Positions 45,303 to 56,800 of a DNA stretch of 64,000 nucleotides are shown here, piece by piece. The notes beneath the pieces are model-generated. The model was not told the DNA's origin. It was given only the letters and a program-made list of their open reading frames with translations, and searched no databases. The DNA is from Blastocladiella emersonii ATCC 22665 (taxonomy: Eukaryota > Blastocladiomycota > Blastocladiomycetes > Blastocladiales > Blastocladiaceae): NCBI GenBank assembly GCA_025594325.1, contig JANHCV010000001.1, positions 868,001-932,000 on the forward strand, read 5' to 3'. Position numbers and translations under genes: made by a program. The first letter of the stretch is position 1, and each line of letters begins with the position of its first letter.

Positions 45303-47183
45303 ATGTCTCACGAAAAACATGCATCCGACACACGCACGGCCGCGGCCACGGTAGACGCCCCGGGCAGCGTGCGCCGCATGGCGGTCATGGTCAAGTCGTG
45401 GTCCAAGCGCGACCTCTATGTCGTCTTTGCCGGGATCTTTGCCGTCGCCCTGTTCCGGACGCTGGCCGGCAGCATGGAGGTCACGGCCGAGCCGTTTGTC
45501 CTCAGTTCGTTCGGCCAGCACGACATGACGGCCGTGCTGCCCGTGTTCTCGAGTATTCTCGGCACGCTCACGTATCCTATCGTGAGTAAACTGCTCGACG
45601 TCTTCGGCCGCCCCGAGGTCACTGTCGTCTGCATCCTCTCTTACGTCGCCGCGCGCCTGCTACGCGGGATCGCCGGCTCGGTCTGGGTCTTTGCTGTACG
45701 ATTCGGTCTTGTCTTTCTCGTCTTACTCTCCCTCGCTGACTCATGCTCACGCCTAGTCTTCGGTGTTCTTTGACACGTTTGCCGGCTCTGGCATGTACCT
45801 GGTCACGCAGATTCTCATCGCAGGTGCGGAACGTTCAGCTCGCCCGTATTGTGCGCGCTCCTGACTGACGCGTTTGTTCAACAGATTCATCGTCGCTCGT
45901 CAACCGTGGTCTCCTCTCCAACATCGTGAACCTGCCGTTCCTCTTCACGGTCTTCATCGGTCCTCCCATCGCCAGCGCGTTTCTGACTTTGTCGTGGCGC
46001 TACATCTACATTTTCTCGGCCATCATCGTCCCGATCTCGGCGGCGCCGCTGCTGTGGAAGATGTTCGCCACGGACGCGCGCCTTCGCAAGTCAGGCGAAA
46101 TCGACGAGACCATGACCTGGCGCCATGCTTACGATGGCTTGACGCTCGCCAAGACCCTCGTCCGCCAGCTTGATCTGCCCGGCGTCGTGCTTCTTGCCAT
46201 TGGTCTCATTCTCTTCTTTCTCCCGTTCCTCATTGGCAACAAGATCGGCGGCTTCAGCAACGGTACGCCTTTGCATACCATCTCCCGCAATCGTGTAATA
46301 GCTAACCTCCACGATCATCCCGTCATGAATAGGTGGCGTCATTGCCATGCTCGTCATTGGTCTCGCGTTCCTGGCCTGCTTCATGATCTGGGAGATCCGA
46401 CACGCGCCGACCCGCGGCTACACGCCCATCATGCCGATCGAGTTTCTCACGACCCGCACGGCCATCGGGTCCATGATCACCATCTTCTTCGTCTTCATCG
46501 ACTACTACCTGTACCACACGTTCCTGCTCAGCTACCTGCGCGTGACCCGCCAGATGCCGTACGCGACGGCCGGGATCATTGACCAGCTCTACAGTCTTTG
46601 CTCGTCCCTCGCCGCCGTCTTCACCGGGGTCCTGATCAAGTACACGAGGCGGCACCGCATCTTCACGTACATCGGCATCGCGCTTCACATCACGGGCGTG
46701 GGCATGATGATCGCGTATCGTGGCCCTGACTCGACCGACTTCCAGTACGTTCTCAGCCAGTCGATTGCGGGCGTGGGCGGCGGCTTCCTCGTGTGCTCCG
46801 TCATGGTCGGGCTGCACGCGTCGGTCCCGCGCGAGTACATTGCCTCGACCACCACGTTCTGGCTGCTCATGTCGGGCATCGGCGGGTCCGTGGGCGGCGC
46901 GATCGCGAGCGGGATCTGGAACAACATGTTGCCCGGGCAGCTCCGCGCGCTGGTGCCGAACATCACCGAGGACGAGCTGGCGCTGATTCTTGGCAGCATC
47001 GAGCACATTCTCGAGCTGCCCGTTCCGGTCAAGGCCAGCGTCATTGAGGCGTACGTTCAAGTGCAACGGTATCTCTCGATCGGCGCTATTGTCGCGCTGG
47101 TGCCCGCAGTTCTTGGCGTGTTCGCGATCAGTTCGCACAGCCTCGAGGAGACGAACTCAGAAGTGACGGAGAGCAAGGAGTGA
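45303..47183 (+). CDS. MFS siderophore-iron transporter (SIT/ARN type)
   Basis: Four exons (45303-45695, 45757-45823, 45885-46262, 46333-47183) give 562 residues. About 14 hydrophobic helices are visible. Family marks are the first helix region YVVFAGIFAVALFRTLAGSM, a KLLDVFGRPE loop equivalent to the A-motif (K-L-x-D-x-x-GR), NRGLLSNIVNLPFLFTVFIG with WRYIYIFSAIIVP, and the late FWLLMSGIGGSVGGAIASGIWN block typical of fungal Mir/Sit/Arn carriers. These import ferric siderophores by proton symport at the plasma membrane or in endosomes. All introns keep phase. It lies in the spacer between the IML1 arms beside the AIF-like gene, a possible iron/redox pair. Confidence 0.88.
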
Positions 47184-49705
47184 TGTGTGTGCTGGTATTC
47201 ATATAGATTGTGCTGGAGCTCTCCGAACAAGTTGACAGTTGAGTTGCAGATCTCGATGGACCTTGTAGACCTGTACGCAAACTCACCGCTGGTACGAGAA
47301 GCTCCAGCCGGTCGCAACCGAGGACGCGTTCCGTCCCGTAAGACGTGCGGTAATGGAAGAAACCTTTCTCCAAACGCATTTGTTGCGGAAGAGATAGACG
47401 CCCCATGGGTGCGGCTCAGAGAGTGCTAAGATCTGCTTGATAGTTTTTACGAGTGAAGGAAATACGCTGTGGGCGCTCGGAACTTTGTGATCAAGTCAAG
47501 TTCTCGATCAAACGATGGCGGGGCACGGGTGGGTGCCTATGAGTTTGTGATTGCACGGCACGTCTCTTCATTAATCAACGCTCTAACCTGCTACCACGTG
47601 AAGAACGAGTTTCTCGCTCCAACCTTGCTGCAACAACGACGGAATAACGCGATCGACTCTGATCACGTGTGTGGCGCAACGCGTCTTCGACGCGTTTCCT
47701 CCGACCCACTCGCGAGCGATCAAAAATTTGAAGCTGGAGCAGAGTAGGTTTTTGCAAAACATCAAGAGCTAGCGAAGTAGAATTTGAATTAACAGGGCGG
47801 AGGAAAACGTATCAATCAAGCTGGTTTGACTGAGGGCCAAGCATGAAATCTCAAGGGCCAAGCATGGGAGTTCAAAGCAACGTGACGTCAAGATGCCGGG
47901 GGAAAAAATAGATCACCCCGGGGCAAAATTATCTGCCTCGCGGTGAGCAGTGACCACGTCAGTCCGACTAATTTAGTTGGAAGAATGCAGGGGGATCCGA
48001 AACCCAGTGTTGGTCTGCACTCATCAACCATTTCATCGTCCTACGGAGTGTACTCCACCTTGCAGACTGCTCATAGGTACATATTCTGTTTGCGCACGTA
48101 GCGCTGTCACGCTCGCAAGCGCTCAGGCAGCGACGCCTTCAGCCTGCCGCATGCTGAGTTCAAACCCAGCAGCAGTCTCGCTGACCAAGTGCCCCGGCTC
48201 TGAACAACCACTGCAACCGCCGAATGTGGTGGACCGATGATTACGATTAAGTTTTTTCCTATTGACAAACTGCCGCACGCTGTGGAGTCAAACTGAGACG
48301 TTTGGGGGTTCGGAGCGGGCCGCGTCAATGTCGAGACACGAGACAAGAAGGAACGCGTGACGCGTTTTGCTCACGTGAGAGGCTGAGAGCCGTTTAATTT
48401 GGCGGCGCGTCCCTGAGGTTTTGATTATACTTGAGGCACCTAGACGCATCGCGTCTGGTTTTCAATCGAGGGCTAAAGTCCGCGCCACGTTGAGCGCTTG
48501 CGCCGTTTCGCACGTCGCAGCTTTGCACGTCGCAGCTTTGCGGGTCACAGCACAGCGCGTTCCCTCAAAAACCAGTCCTTGCGCATCAAGGAGTGGCGGC
48601 GGCGGTGGCCGCGGGTCGAGGGTCGCGGCGTATCATGAGTAATACATTGATATCATTCTATTAAACCAATCGGGATACCTATCAGGGGGGGGGCATGAGC
48701 TATCTGGGAGCGCGCCGCGGACCAAACCCGACCCTTGCGTCAAACCTTGCGTTGATTGCGGCGTCAGGCATGGCACCAGGTCCAACGTCCAACCGAGACG
48801 TCCATCCTGCCCAAACCTGGCGTCAGCCCTCGCGTCGCGACCCTCGCGTTGGACCTGACGTCACGCACGGCGCCAGACCCCTCAAGCTGGAAGCCGTTTT
48901 GGCGATACCATGATGACCTGCTTTGCAACTTCCGTGTCCACGCACCAACACCTTCATGAATGCAGGCGTGATGACGCCCCTGCTCCAACTTCACCAATTC
49001 TGGCCCAGCACATGTTCCATAGGAACGTCATGGCGGATCCACTTTGTCCACTCTCACATCATAGCACCATACCTGGGCTACCCAAAAGCCTAGATTGTCA
49101 ACTCCCGTGGGTCTGCTGTGTCATGGCACATGTGTTTTAGTCCACTCTCGCTTCCCTTCTTCACATACACGACAGAAACGGGGATCTTGTCCGCTGTAAA
49201 GAATTCAATTCAAGTTATGTAACTTGTCATATGCTTTGCCGCTCAAAACCCTCCATATTGTGTTCCTGATGGGCCGTTAATGGGTCGCTTGATGCTGATG
49301 AGACTTGAAGTGTTTGAGGTCGGACATTTGAGCCCGCGGGCTATGACTTCACTTTCGTACAGTGAGCAGGACCCTGATAACCTACTTCAAACTTTCGGTC
49401 TAGCCACACAGGTACTTATTCAAAGTTTGTTACTTATAACCAGTCCGCCAGGTGGAGCACACCACGGTGCTCGATTGCGGGACCAGCATGCGCTTTGATA
49501 GACCGGGTTTCGAATCCGCGTGCGCGCTCTGGTGCCGACAGATCGTTCAGCGTGGCCAATGCTCACCAACGGGGGATACATTTTTCTTACATTCACCTTT
49601 TTTTCTCTCCTCCCCATCCCGCCCCTAAATCAAAACATCGTCCACAATTAATCCAACGTGCTGCACGTGTCAGGGGAGGTCCGAGTGGGTCTCATTGCCA
49701 GTATT
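47184..49705. other. 2.5-kb gene-free region with repeat relics
   Basis: I see no defensible gene. GC content falls and frames are short. It contains a paired ACGCGT site (47679-47695), the diverged IML1-upstream repeat (47970-48420), a G-run (48687-48694) and a region near 49490-49520 with GGGTTTCGAATCCGCGTGC, again recalling a tRNA T-arm. The junction with the right inverted arm is at 49705/49706. Confidence 0.5.
47970..48420 (+). repeat. diverged inverted repeat, right copy
   Basis: Counterpart of 40840-41305 in opposite orientation, with the same ordered landmarks. It keeps the E-box (TCACGTGAG) and the paired ACGCGT (48353-48365), but the IML1 first exon that should follow is not recognisable. 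It therefore looks like an older, decayed copy of the IML1 upstream region, placed 1.3 kb before the nearly identical right arm. Confidence 0.7.
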
Positions 49706-52700
49706 AGGCTCGCACCGACGTGCACATTCGGCCGGTACGACCCCTCCCACGTGCCACTCGCGCGACTCCGAAACTGACGCCCGACACACCCGCACAGATC
49801 AACCCCGAGACGGTCGAGGCCGACTACGTCGAACTCGCCATCCGCGACCAGTACATGAGCCGCAGCGACATGTGGCGCATCAAGCAGGCCATGGTCGGCC
49901 AGTGCGTCTACGCGAGCAAGAAGATGTCGTTCCCCGGCGGCCTGCGCGTCCACATCCGCGAGATCGTGCGCGGCCACCGCAAGGCCGCGTGCGGCTACAT
50001 CACGCACCAGACCAAGACCATCTTCCGCTCCGAGTCGGCCCACGTCTACCTCCTGCTCCAGCTGTCGCGCGAGATGACCGAGTTTGTCAACGGCGACAGC
50101 GACCTGTGCTTCGAGAAGGTCGTGCACGACTTCCTGCCCGACCTGTTCGCCCGCTGGACCGCGCTCAAGGTCAACCACCTCGTCACCATCGTCCTGTTCA
50201 GCCGCGTGCTCTACGACGACGCGAGCGTGCGCGCCACCGAGGCCGCCGACGCCAGCAGCACCATGCCGCCCGGGTTCGGCCGCTCGGGCGCCGCGTCGTT
50301 TGGCCACTACGACTTTTCGTCGCTCGACGGCGTGCCGCGCATCTTCCCCGAGGCCATCAACAGCAGCTACACGGCGACGCCGCTCAGCATCAGCTCGAGC
50401 GGGCAGCGGTACCGCGACGTGTACAAGGTCCTGATCGACGCCGAGACGCGCGCCGACTGGACCACGGTGCTCGGCCACCTCAAGGCCGAGTACCACCGCT
50501 TCATCTCGAACGCGCTGCTCGTCAACGAGGGCGGCGTCCCCGTGGTCCGCGGCGAGCTCGCGCCCGCGCACCTCGGCAACCTGCTCGAGGCCGTCAACCT
50601 CGCCCTCAACCCGCACGACAAGCACTACGTCGACCGCAAGCTCGACTTCGTGCGCACGGGCCTGTCGATCCAGATCGTGACCGCCGGCACGGGGTACCTC
50701 GAGACCGACAAGCGGCTGCTGCGGCTCACGACGCAGCGGATGCTCGACAACGGCGTGGCGCTCGACCTCGTGTGCATGTCGCCGCCGCCGCTGCACGCGA
50801 CGCCGCTGTTCCTCATCACGTCCAAGTTCCCGTACGCCGAACACCACGGCGAGGAGCCGCGCACCAGCCGGTCCGCCATCGCCAAGGACCGCCGCGCCGA
50901 GTCGTGGGACCCCGTCTACTACGACGACGACAAGGAGGACAACCCCGAGTACCTCTTCTTCACGGTGCCCGACTGGATCGACGTGTCGTACTACTACGCG
51001 GCGGATCCGCTCGCCTTCAACGTGCGCGCCCGCATGCCGTCGCTCACGCTCAACACGGTCGACCAGCTGCGCGTCAACCCCGTGGTGCCGTACCTCGACC
51101 CCGCCGACCTCGAGGGCTACGACGACGCCATCTTCAGCCGTCCCGAGGCCCCCGCCGGCGGCGCCGCCCTCAAGCAGAACATGTACCGCCTGCGGTTCGC
51201 CCTCGACGCGTCGACCCGGCCGCCGAGCCACTCGGCCTTCACCATGGTCATGAGCGACGAGGACGGCGGCGGCGGCGGTGCTGGGACCGGGGTGGGCGGC
51301 GCCGCGGGCCCGAACGCGTCGGCGCACCTGTCGACCAGCTTCACCATGACGACCAGCCCGCACGGCAACCTGCCGCGCGCCAGCAGCGACTCGTCGCTCC
51401 TGATCCCCGTGGTGCGGTCCAAGCACGTCCCGATCATGAGCACCAGCCCGGCGTCCGCGTCGTACATGGCGCGCGCCGCGGCCGCGCACTCGTTCCGCCG
51501 CACGGGGCTCGAGACCATGGCCGAGATGGCCGCGTCACGCCGCACCAACGAGTCGATGCACGCGCGGCTCGGGCTCCGCGAGTCGTACGAGTCGGGCGTC
51601 GGCGCGGCGGCTGCCATGAGCGGGATGGCGTCCGCGCCCGGTCCCGGCGTCGTCATCGGGCCCGCGGCGGGCGGCGGCGGCGGCGGCGGCGGCGGGTACC
51701 ACTCGCACCTCGAGCCGATCCCGGACGCCGACGACCACTCGATGCCCGTCTCGGTCACGCGCGGCGGGCTACCCGGTTCGGGCGCGGGCGTTGGGGTCGG
51801 GCCGACGAGTCCCATGGGCCAGAGTCCGCGCCGCGCGAACCAGTTCCTCGCCGGATCGCAGCTGACGCGCATGGCGGGGATGAACGACAGCAGCCAGCGC
51901 GGGAGCGCGTTCGGCGCGAGCGGGAGCGGTGTCGCCACGGGCGGGCTCGCGGGCACCAACCCAACGAGCCAGCTGTACCCGGCGCCGCCGCTGTCGCAGT
52001 GCTCGCATCAACCCGCGGCGGTCCCGGCGTCGCACTACGCGATCCAGCTGCGGCCGAACCTGATCAGCCCGTGGAGCCCGAAGCGCAACGTGGTCAAGCT
52101 GTCGTCGCACCTGCAGCGGTGGCACCACGTGTACCCGCAGACGGCGGCGTACCGGGTCGCGGCGCCGCTGTGGAACTCGCTGTGCACGCCGGCGTGCCTG
52201 CCCATCACCACCGACAGCTTCCCGACCGCCGAGGAGCTCATGGACCTGTACCAGGAGTACACGTACACGGTGTCGCCCAACGAGTTTGGCGACCCGGCCG
52301 CGCCCGCCGGCGGCATCGGCATTGGCATTGGCAACAGCAGCGTTGCGGATCCGACGGGGCAGAGCGCGCCGGGCGTCGCGGCGGCCGAGGCGCTGCTCGC
52401 CGAGATGATCTCGCTGCGGCTCGCGCAGGGGTTCCAGATTGTCCTGTCGTCGGGCCCGACGCACGCGCCGGGGGCGAGCGGGCTCGGCGGCGGCGTCGCG
52501 CGCGACACGTTCATGAGCATGGGCCACCACCTGCACAAGCTGTCGCTCAGCGCCGACCACTGCGTCGAGGTGAAGCGGTACGTGCGCCGGCTCGACTACC
52601 TCACGCGGTCGATCCAGTACAAGATGAGCCTGTGGTCGCGCGACGAGGCGCAGTTTGTCAACCGGTCGACCACGTTCAACTACCCGCAGCTGGTACGCTT

Positions 52701-53506
52701 CTCTTTTTTCGGGGGGTTGGCGAGCCTCGTCAGCTCACACTGGACGACTCGCGTGTAGGCCATGTTCAACTGGAACTTTGTCGACCACCTGATCTCGGGG
52801 TACGACGACGACGACGACGACATGGACACGTACCACATGTTCCGGGCGCGGTTCGTGTTCATCCCCATGGACCACGTCCCGGCGTCCATCAACACGACCA
52901 AGGACGACTCGCTCGACGAGGAGGAGCTGCGCATCGCCGGGTTCATGAAGCTCATGGAGACCATGCAAAAGCACGTCACAGACGGCACCCCGCTGCGCGT
53001 CCAGATCACGTCGCTGACGCGGTCCGCGCACATCCGCAGCGAGATTGCCGCGCGCGAGCGCGAGCTCGAGGAGGGGGCGGGTTCTGCGGCGGCAGCCGCC
53101 ACCGCCCCGCCCGGCGTGCCCGCCGGGTACCCGCTCGCAGGCACCAGCGTGTCGACGCGCGGGCTGTTCGCGCACGGGAACGGGTCCAGCTCTGGCGGCG
53201 GGAGCGGCAGCGCGCTGCAGTCGCTGCGTCGCGCGAGCAGTGCCGGGATTCAGCCGGAGCGCCCGTCGCGCGAGAGCAAGCCGACGGCGATCGCGTACGC
53301 GATGCAGCACCCGGCGCACGGCGTCAAGTTCAGCGACCGGCGGTGGCACCTCAAGCTGTACGAGCGCGTGTTCATTGGGAGCGAGGCCGTCGACTGGATG
53401 CTCCGCGCGCTGCCCGACGTCGAGACGCGCGAGGACGCGGTCGCGTTCGGCAACGCGCTGCTCAAGGCCGGCATCTTCATCCACGTCCTCAAGCGCCACG
53501 GGTTCC
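49706..53506 (+). repeat. inverted repeat, right arm (partial IML1 copy)
   Basis: Exact-length counterpart of 36477-40277 in opposite orientation. The left junction falls inside what is exon 2 of IML1 and the right junction inside the DEP-coding part of exon 4. Introns are retained, so it arose from DNA and not from a spliced transcript. I see no target-site duplication or terminal motif at the junctions. Confidence 0.95.
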
Positions 53507-53612
53507 CCGCCGTGATTTTCCCTGCTACATATACTTTATCTTGTTGCTTAACTCGTAATGTGACTCGGGAAGCGCGACGGGTGGGCAGTTGGTGCGCTGG
53601 TTGCCAAGGTTA
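49706..53612 (+). pseudogene. IML1: 5'- and 3'-truncated IML1 copy
   Basis: The copy lacks exon 1 and the first part of exon 2. The triplet at the left junction reads TAG in the IML1 frame, so nothing can enter in frame from upstream. Internally the frame is intact: exon 3 equivalent (49798-52692), intron 52693-52758 (GTACG...GTGTAG) and a 748-nt piece of exon 4. After the DEP segment RHGF the arm ends, and the frame runs on into unrelated sequence for 35 codons to TAG at 53611. If transcribed from an internal start (for example the Met in DQYMSRSDMW), it could give a protein of about 1,230 residues with a broken DEP and no C-terminal domain. Without expression evidence I call it a pseudogene. 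Confidence 0.7.
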
Positions 53613-54890
53613 GTCGGCGGTGGGGTGATCAGCCGCAAGCTAGCGCCGCCGCGTGTCGATCTGAAACGATCTGTGTTCGAGTACCCGCTGATCGCGTCAC
53701 TCATCAGCGGCGACGCGACGCCCACAAATCACTGGCTTCTACCGCGTCGAGACAACGATCCAATTGTACAATTCAACTCTTATGATCAAGTCTACGGCAT
53801 GCGGATCTGTGCGGTAATAGCGATCATCTCACAGTCCCACTTGGTGACCTTCACGCTCGCGCCGCGCGGACAGCGAAGGACATGGAGCTTGCACATGCTC
53901 TCTCGAGCAAACCGACTCATGATCTATGTTGCGTCCGGCCGCCGCGATGGAGACGACGAGAACGACGAGGGTCAAACGTTTGCGCAGCGGATCGCGTTGG
54001 CCATGAGCCTCCCACGCGATGGTGCGATTGAGGTCGTTGAGCACAGCGCCGCCAGATAAGCTTACTGGTGCAGCTCGAGTGGCTAGCCCCGGTCGCGGAC
54101 CCTCTGATGAAGTTGAAGGGAAGAGTGACACCCGCCTGCGTGTAACCGAGACGCAAAATTCCCGAGAGGCAGCGGGCGCCGCTAGCCGGCGGGCGCCTCG
54201 AGCGAACAGACGTGTATACGGTGGTGGCTGAAACGCTGCTGATGTAGACGTCGTCGTCCGCTGAGGCAACGATCCCGCGCGTGTTGGCAAAGCGTGGGCC
54301 GAACGTATGCCACGAGGGGTCGGCCGTGGCCTTGGGTGGTCCGTGCTGGGTCGCGAAGCGGTCCCACTCGGCCGAACCTAGAAGCGCGTCGGAGCCTTCG
54401 CCTGATGCTACCAGCCCGACCAGATGCAGCGCGGTCGTGTAAGCCATAGCATGCACCCGTGGATGAGCGCGTCGCGCGGGAGCGGGTCGTTTGCCAGGAC
54501 CGTCGCGCGGGCGTGCTCAAGCGACTACCGGATCACGTCGCCGTCCACCACAACCGATTTACTACTGCGGATCGAGCATCTCGCTGTGTGGTGCGCCTGC
54601 TGGAGGTACGCGGCCGCAGCAGCGAGCGGTGCTTACGGAAGAACAAGATCATTTAGGAAACTCAGCGAACTGTTTATAGCGGGACAACAGTCTCACAATC
54701 TCCATGCGCGATAACGCGCGCCGTCATCGTCGGGAGCAGGTGGATTCTCCAGGAGATGATCTGGGCCATCATGTTGCCGCGGCTCCTGCGACTGGCGCGG
54801 CTGATGGCAATGTTGGGTGCGGGCCCGGCTCTGCGGGCGGTTCTGGGCCTCGTCTCGGCGGCCCCCGGCGCGTGGGCGCAAGCGGGCGCA
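53613..54890. other. degenerate region with possible coding relics
   Basis: No complete gene is seen. On the minus strand near 54200-54560 two overlapping frames contain NDPLPRDALIHGCMLWL and then, after a one-frame shift, LHLVGLVASGEGSDALLGSA, which together look like a frameshifted coding relic of unknown origin. The plus-strand frame 53589-54059 is open but featureless. Confidence 0.35.
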
Positions 54891-54899
54891 CACGTTCGG

Positions 54900-56800
54900 C
54901 ACGGCGGCGGCGGTACCGAGCGTTGCGGTGCGGCGTCAGGACCCGGGCGTCGGCCCGGGACTGGACGAACGGCGCCCACGCGCGCGAGTGCAGCAGCGAC
55001 GCGGCGATGTCGTACAGCTGAGCGGCGGGGCGGCTCGGGGACGAGAGCGGGTGGGTGGTGCGCGGTCGCAGCGGCGGCGGCCGGACTGCGCAGAAACTCG
55101 CGCACGTGTGCGCCGCGCCGCGCCGCGCCGCGCGTGATGACGCAGGCGGACAAACGGGGCGCGGTGGCGTCGGGCAGGTCGAGAAGCGGCGGGAAGTTGT
55201 CCTCGGGGACGGGCAGGTCTGCCCTCCTTGCGTCGCGGCGTGCGATTGCTCAGTCGGTGAGCCCCGCGACGGGGGCCGCAAACGATGCGTCGCGGTCGGC
55301 GCGCAGCGTGTTGATGTCGAGGTGCACGGCGTGCAGCAGGTCGGGGCCGAGCAGCGCGTCGACCAGCGCGCCGGCGGCGGGAGACCAGTGCGGCGTTGTT
55401 CTTGGCCGCGTCGACGGATGTGAGCTGGCTGGGCCACGACTCGGCGATCTGGTCGAGCGTGTTGATGCGCTGCTCGTCCGTGGTCGTGCACTGGAACCAG
55501 TGGAACGGCGTGTCGAGCAGGCCGCACGAGCACCGAAACGGCTTGAAGTTGGCGTCCCAGCACGCAGGGCAGCGGTCCTCGGGGTTCTCGAGCGGGGCGC
55601 ACTCGGCCCTGCCGCAGGAGGGCACAGCGATGCGGCCGACCGAGTGCAGCGACTCGCGGCACGGCAGCTCGCGAGGTGCGGCGCGCGAGCGGGCGCGACC
55701 CGCCGTGGAGCGCGAGCGCGGTCGCCTCCCAGTCGAGCTCCTCGGCCTGGGCGGCGGCGGCGTTCGCGGCTGCTACAGCGGCGGCTGCGCGAGCTTGAGG
55801 TGCGCCATGTCCTCGGCGATCACCGCGTAGCGGCACTCGGCCTGCGCGAGGTCGCACGTGAAGTTGCGCGGGTCGCCGCAGATCTCGTGCCTGGAGAAGG
55901 CGAGGACGTGGTGGAGGTCCGACTCGGTGCGCGTGCGTTAGGAAAAGTACGCGTCGGACGGCAGGTTCGCCGCGGCCGTGGCGGCGCGGCCGACGACCTT
56001 GTCGGGCGTGGTTCGGTTGTCGGCGTGGCTGCGGACCCACGAGAAGGTGACCCGTGATGCTGCGGTCGCGCAGCGCGCAACGCGAGGCGGAGCGCGGACC
56101 ACAGGTCGCTCGACGCGCACCGGACGCGCTGGCGCACCGTCGCGGTCGGCGAGAGCTGCGTGCGCGCGGCCTTGATGGTGGCCTCGATGGCGTCCTGCGA
56201 GTCCGAGTAGATGTGCAGCGCGGTCCCGGCGGGGACCTGCGACACGGCGAGGACGAACGCGTGGGTCTCGGCGCGCGTCGACGAGAGCGGGCCGGGCGGT
56301 AGCTCGGCGGCAGCGATGTGGCCCATGTCGTCGTCCATGACGCCGTTGGCGGCCGCGCGGCACTCGGCAGCAAAGCGCGTGGCCGTGTCGTAGCCGTCGG
56401 GCAGCGGGAACACGGCGGCGAAGCCTGCGCGCGCGCGACGCCCTCGGGGCCCGGGCGGTCTGTGTAGTACGAGCCGTCCGTTTACGCGACGACGACGTTG
56501 CCCGGGGTGGGCGGGATCTCGAACCCGACGGCTTAAGGGACCCACTGGTGCATCACCGCCGATCCGCGCGGCGTCCGAGTTGGCGTGGCGCAGCGCCAGC
56601 GCGACGACGCTGACAATGTGCGTGATGCTCGGCAGCGGTTGCTGGCCGGGCCCGAGCTCGCCGCGCACGACTGGTTGTTCATTTCGAGGCGCCACCGCGG
56701 CGGCGAGGGTCGCATCGTGAGCACACTGCTCCACTTGTCGGCACGACCGACCTGCATCATCATACAGCCCGACGACAGATGCACGTCTTAGCTCCATGTC
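54900..56800 (-). mobile_element. broken non-LTR retrotransposon tail (RNase H + Cys/His domain)
   Basis: Reading minus-strand frames in order gives an RNase H domain in pieces. TDGSYYTDRPGPEGVA has the first catalytic Asp but follows an in-frame TAA. RAETHAFVLAVSQV supplies the Glu, LHIYSDSQDAIEATIKA the second Asp, and TFSWVRSHADNRTTPDKVV the His/Asp end. Frameshifts separate these blocks. Further on, FTCDLAQAECRYAV precedes a Cys/His cluster CPACWDANFKPFRCSCGL...FHWFQC, as found after RNase H in many fungal LINE elements. No reverse transcriptase is recognisable upstream and no poly(A) tail downstream. It is a dead fragment. Confidence 0.72.

Noticed and set aside
49490-49520. tRNA-like T-arm (GTTTCGAATCC)
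   Set aside because: No matching acceptor, anticodon or D arm could be built around it, and the B-box-like core has a substituted base. The similar sequence at 41274 also fails. At most a SINE-like relic.
36477-53506. Inverted repeat as ends of a large DNA transposon
   Set aside because: The arms are internal pieces of IML1 with introns, not terminal repeats; I found no transposase in the spacer and no target-site duplication.
49695-53558. 1,287-codon plus-strand frame across the right arm
   Set aside because: It is a different frame from the IML1-homologous one, Arg/Pro-rich and without motifs. The same shadow exists in the left arm.
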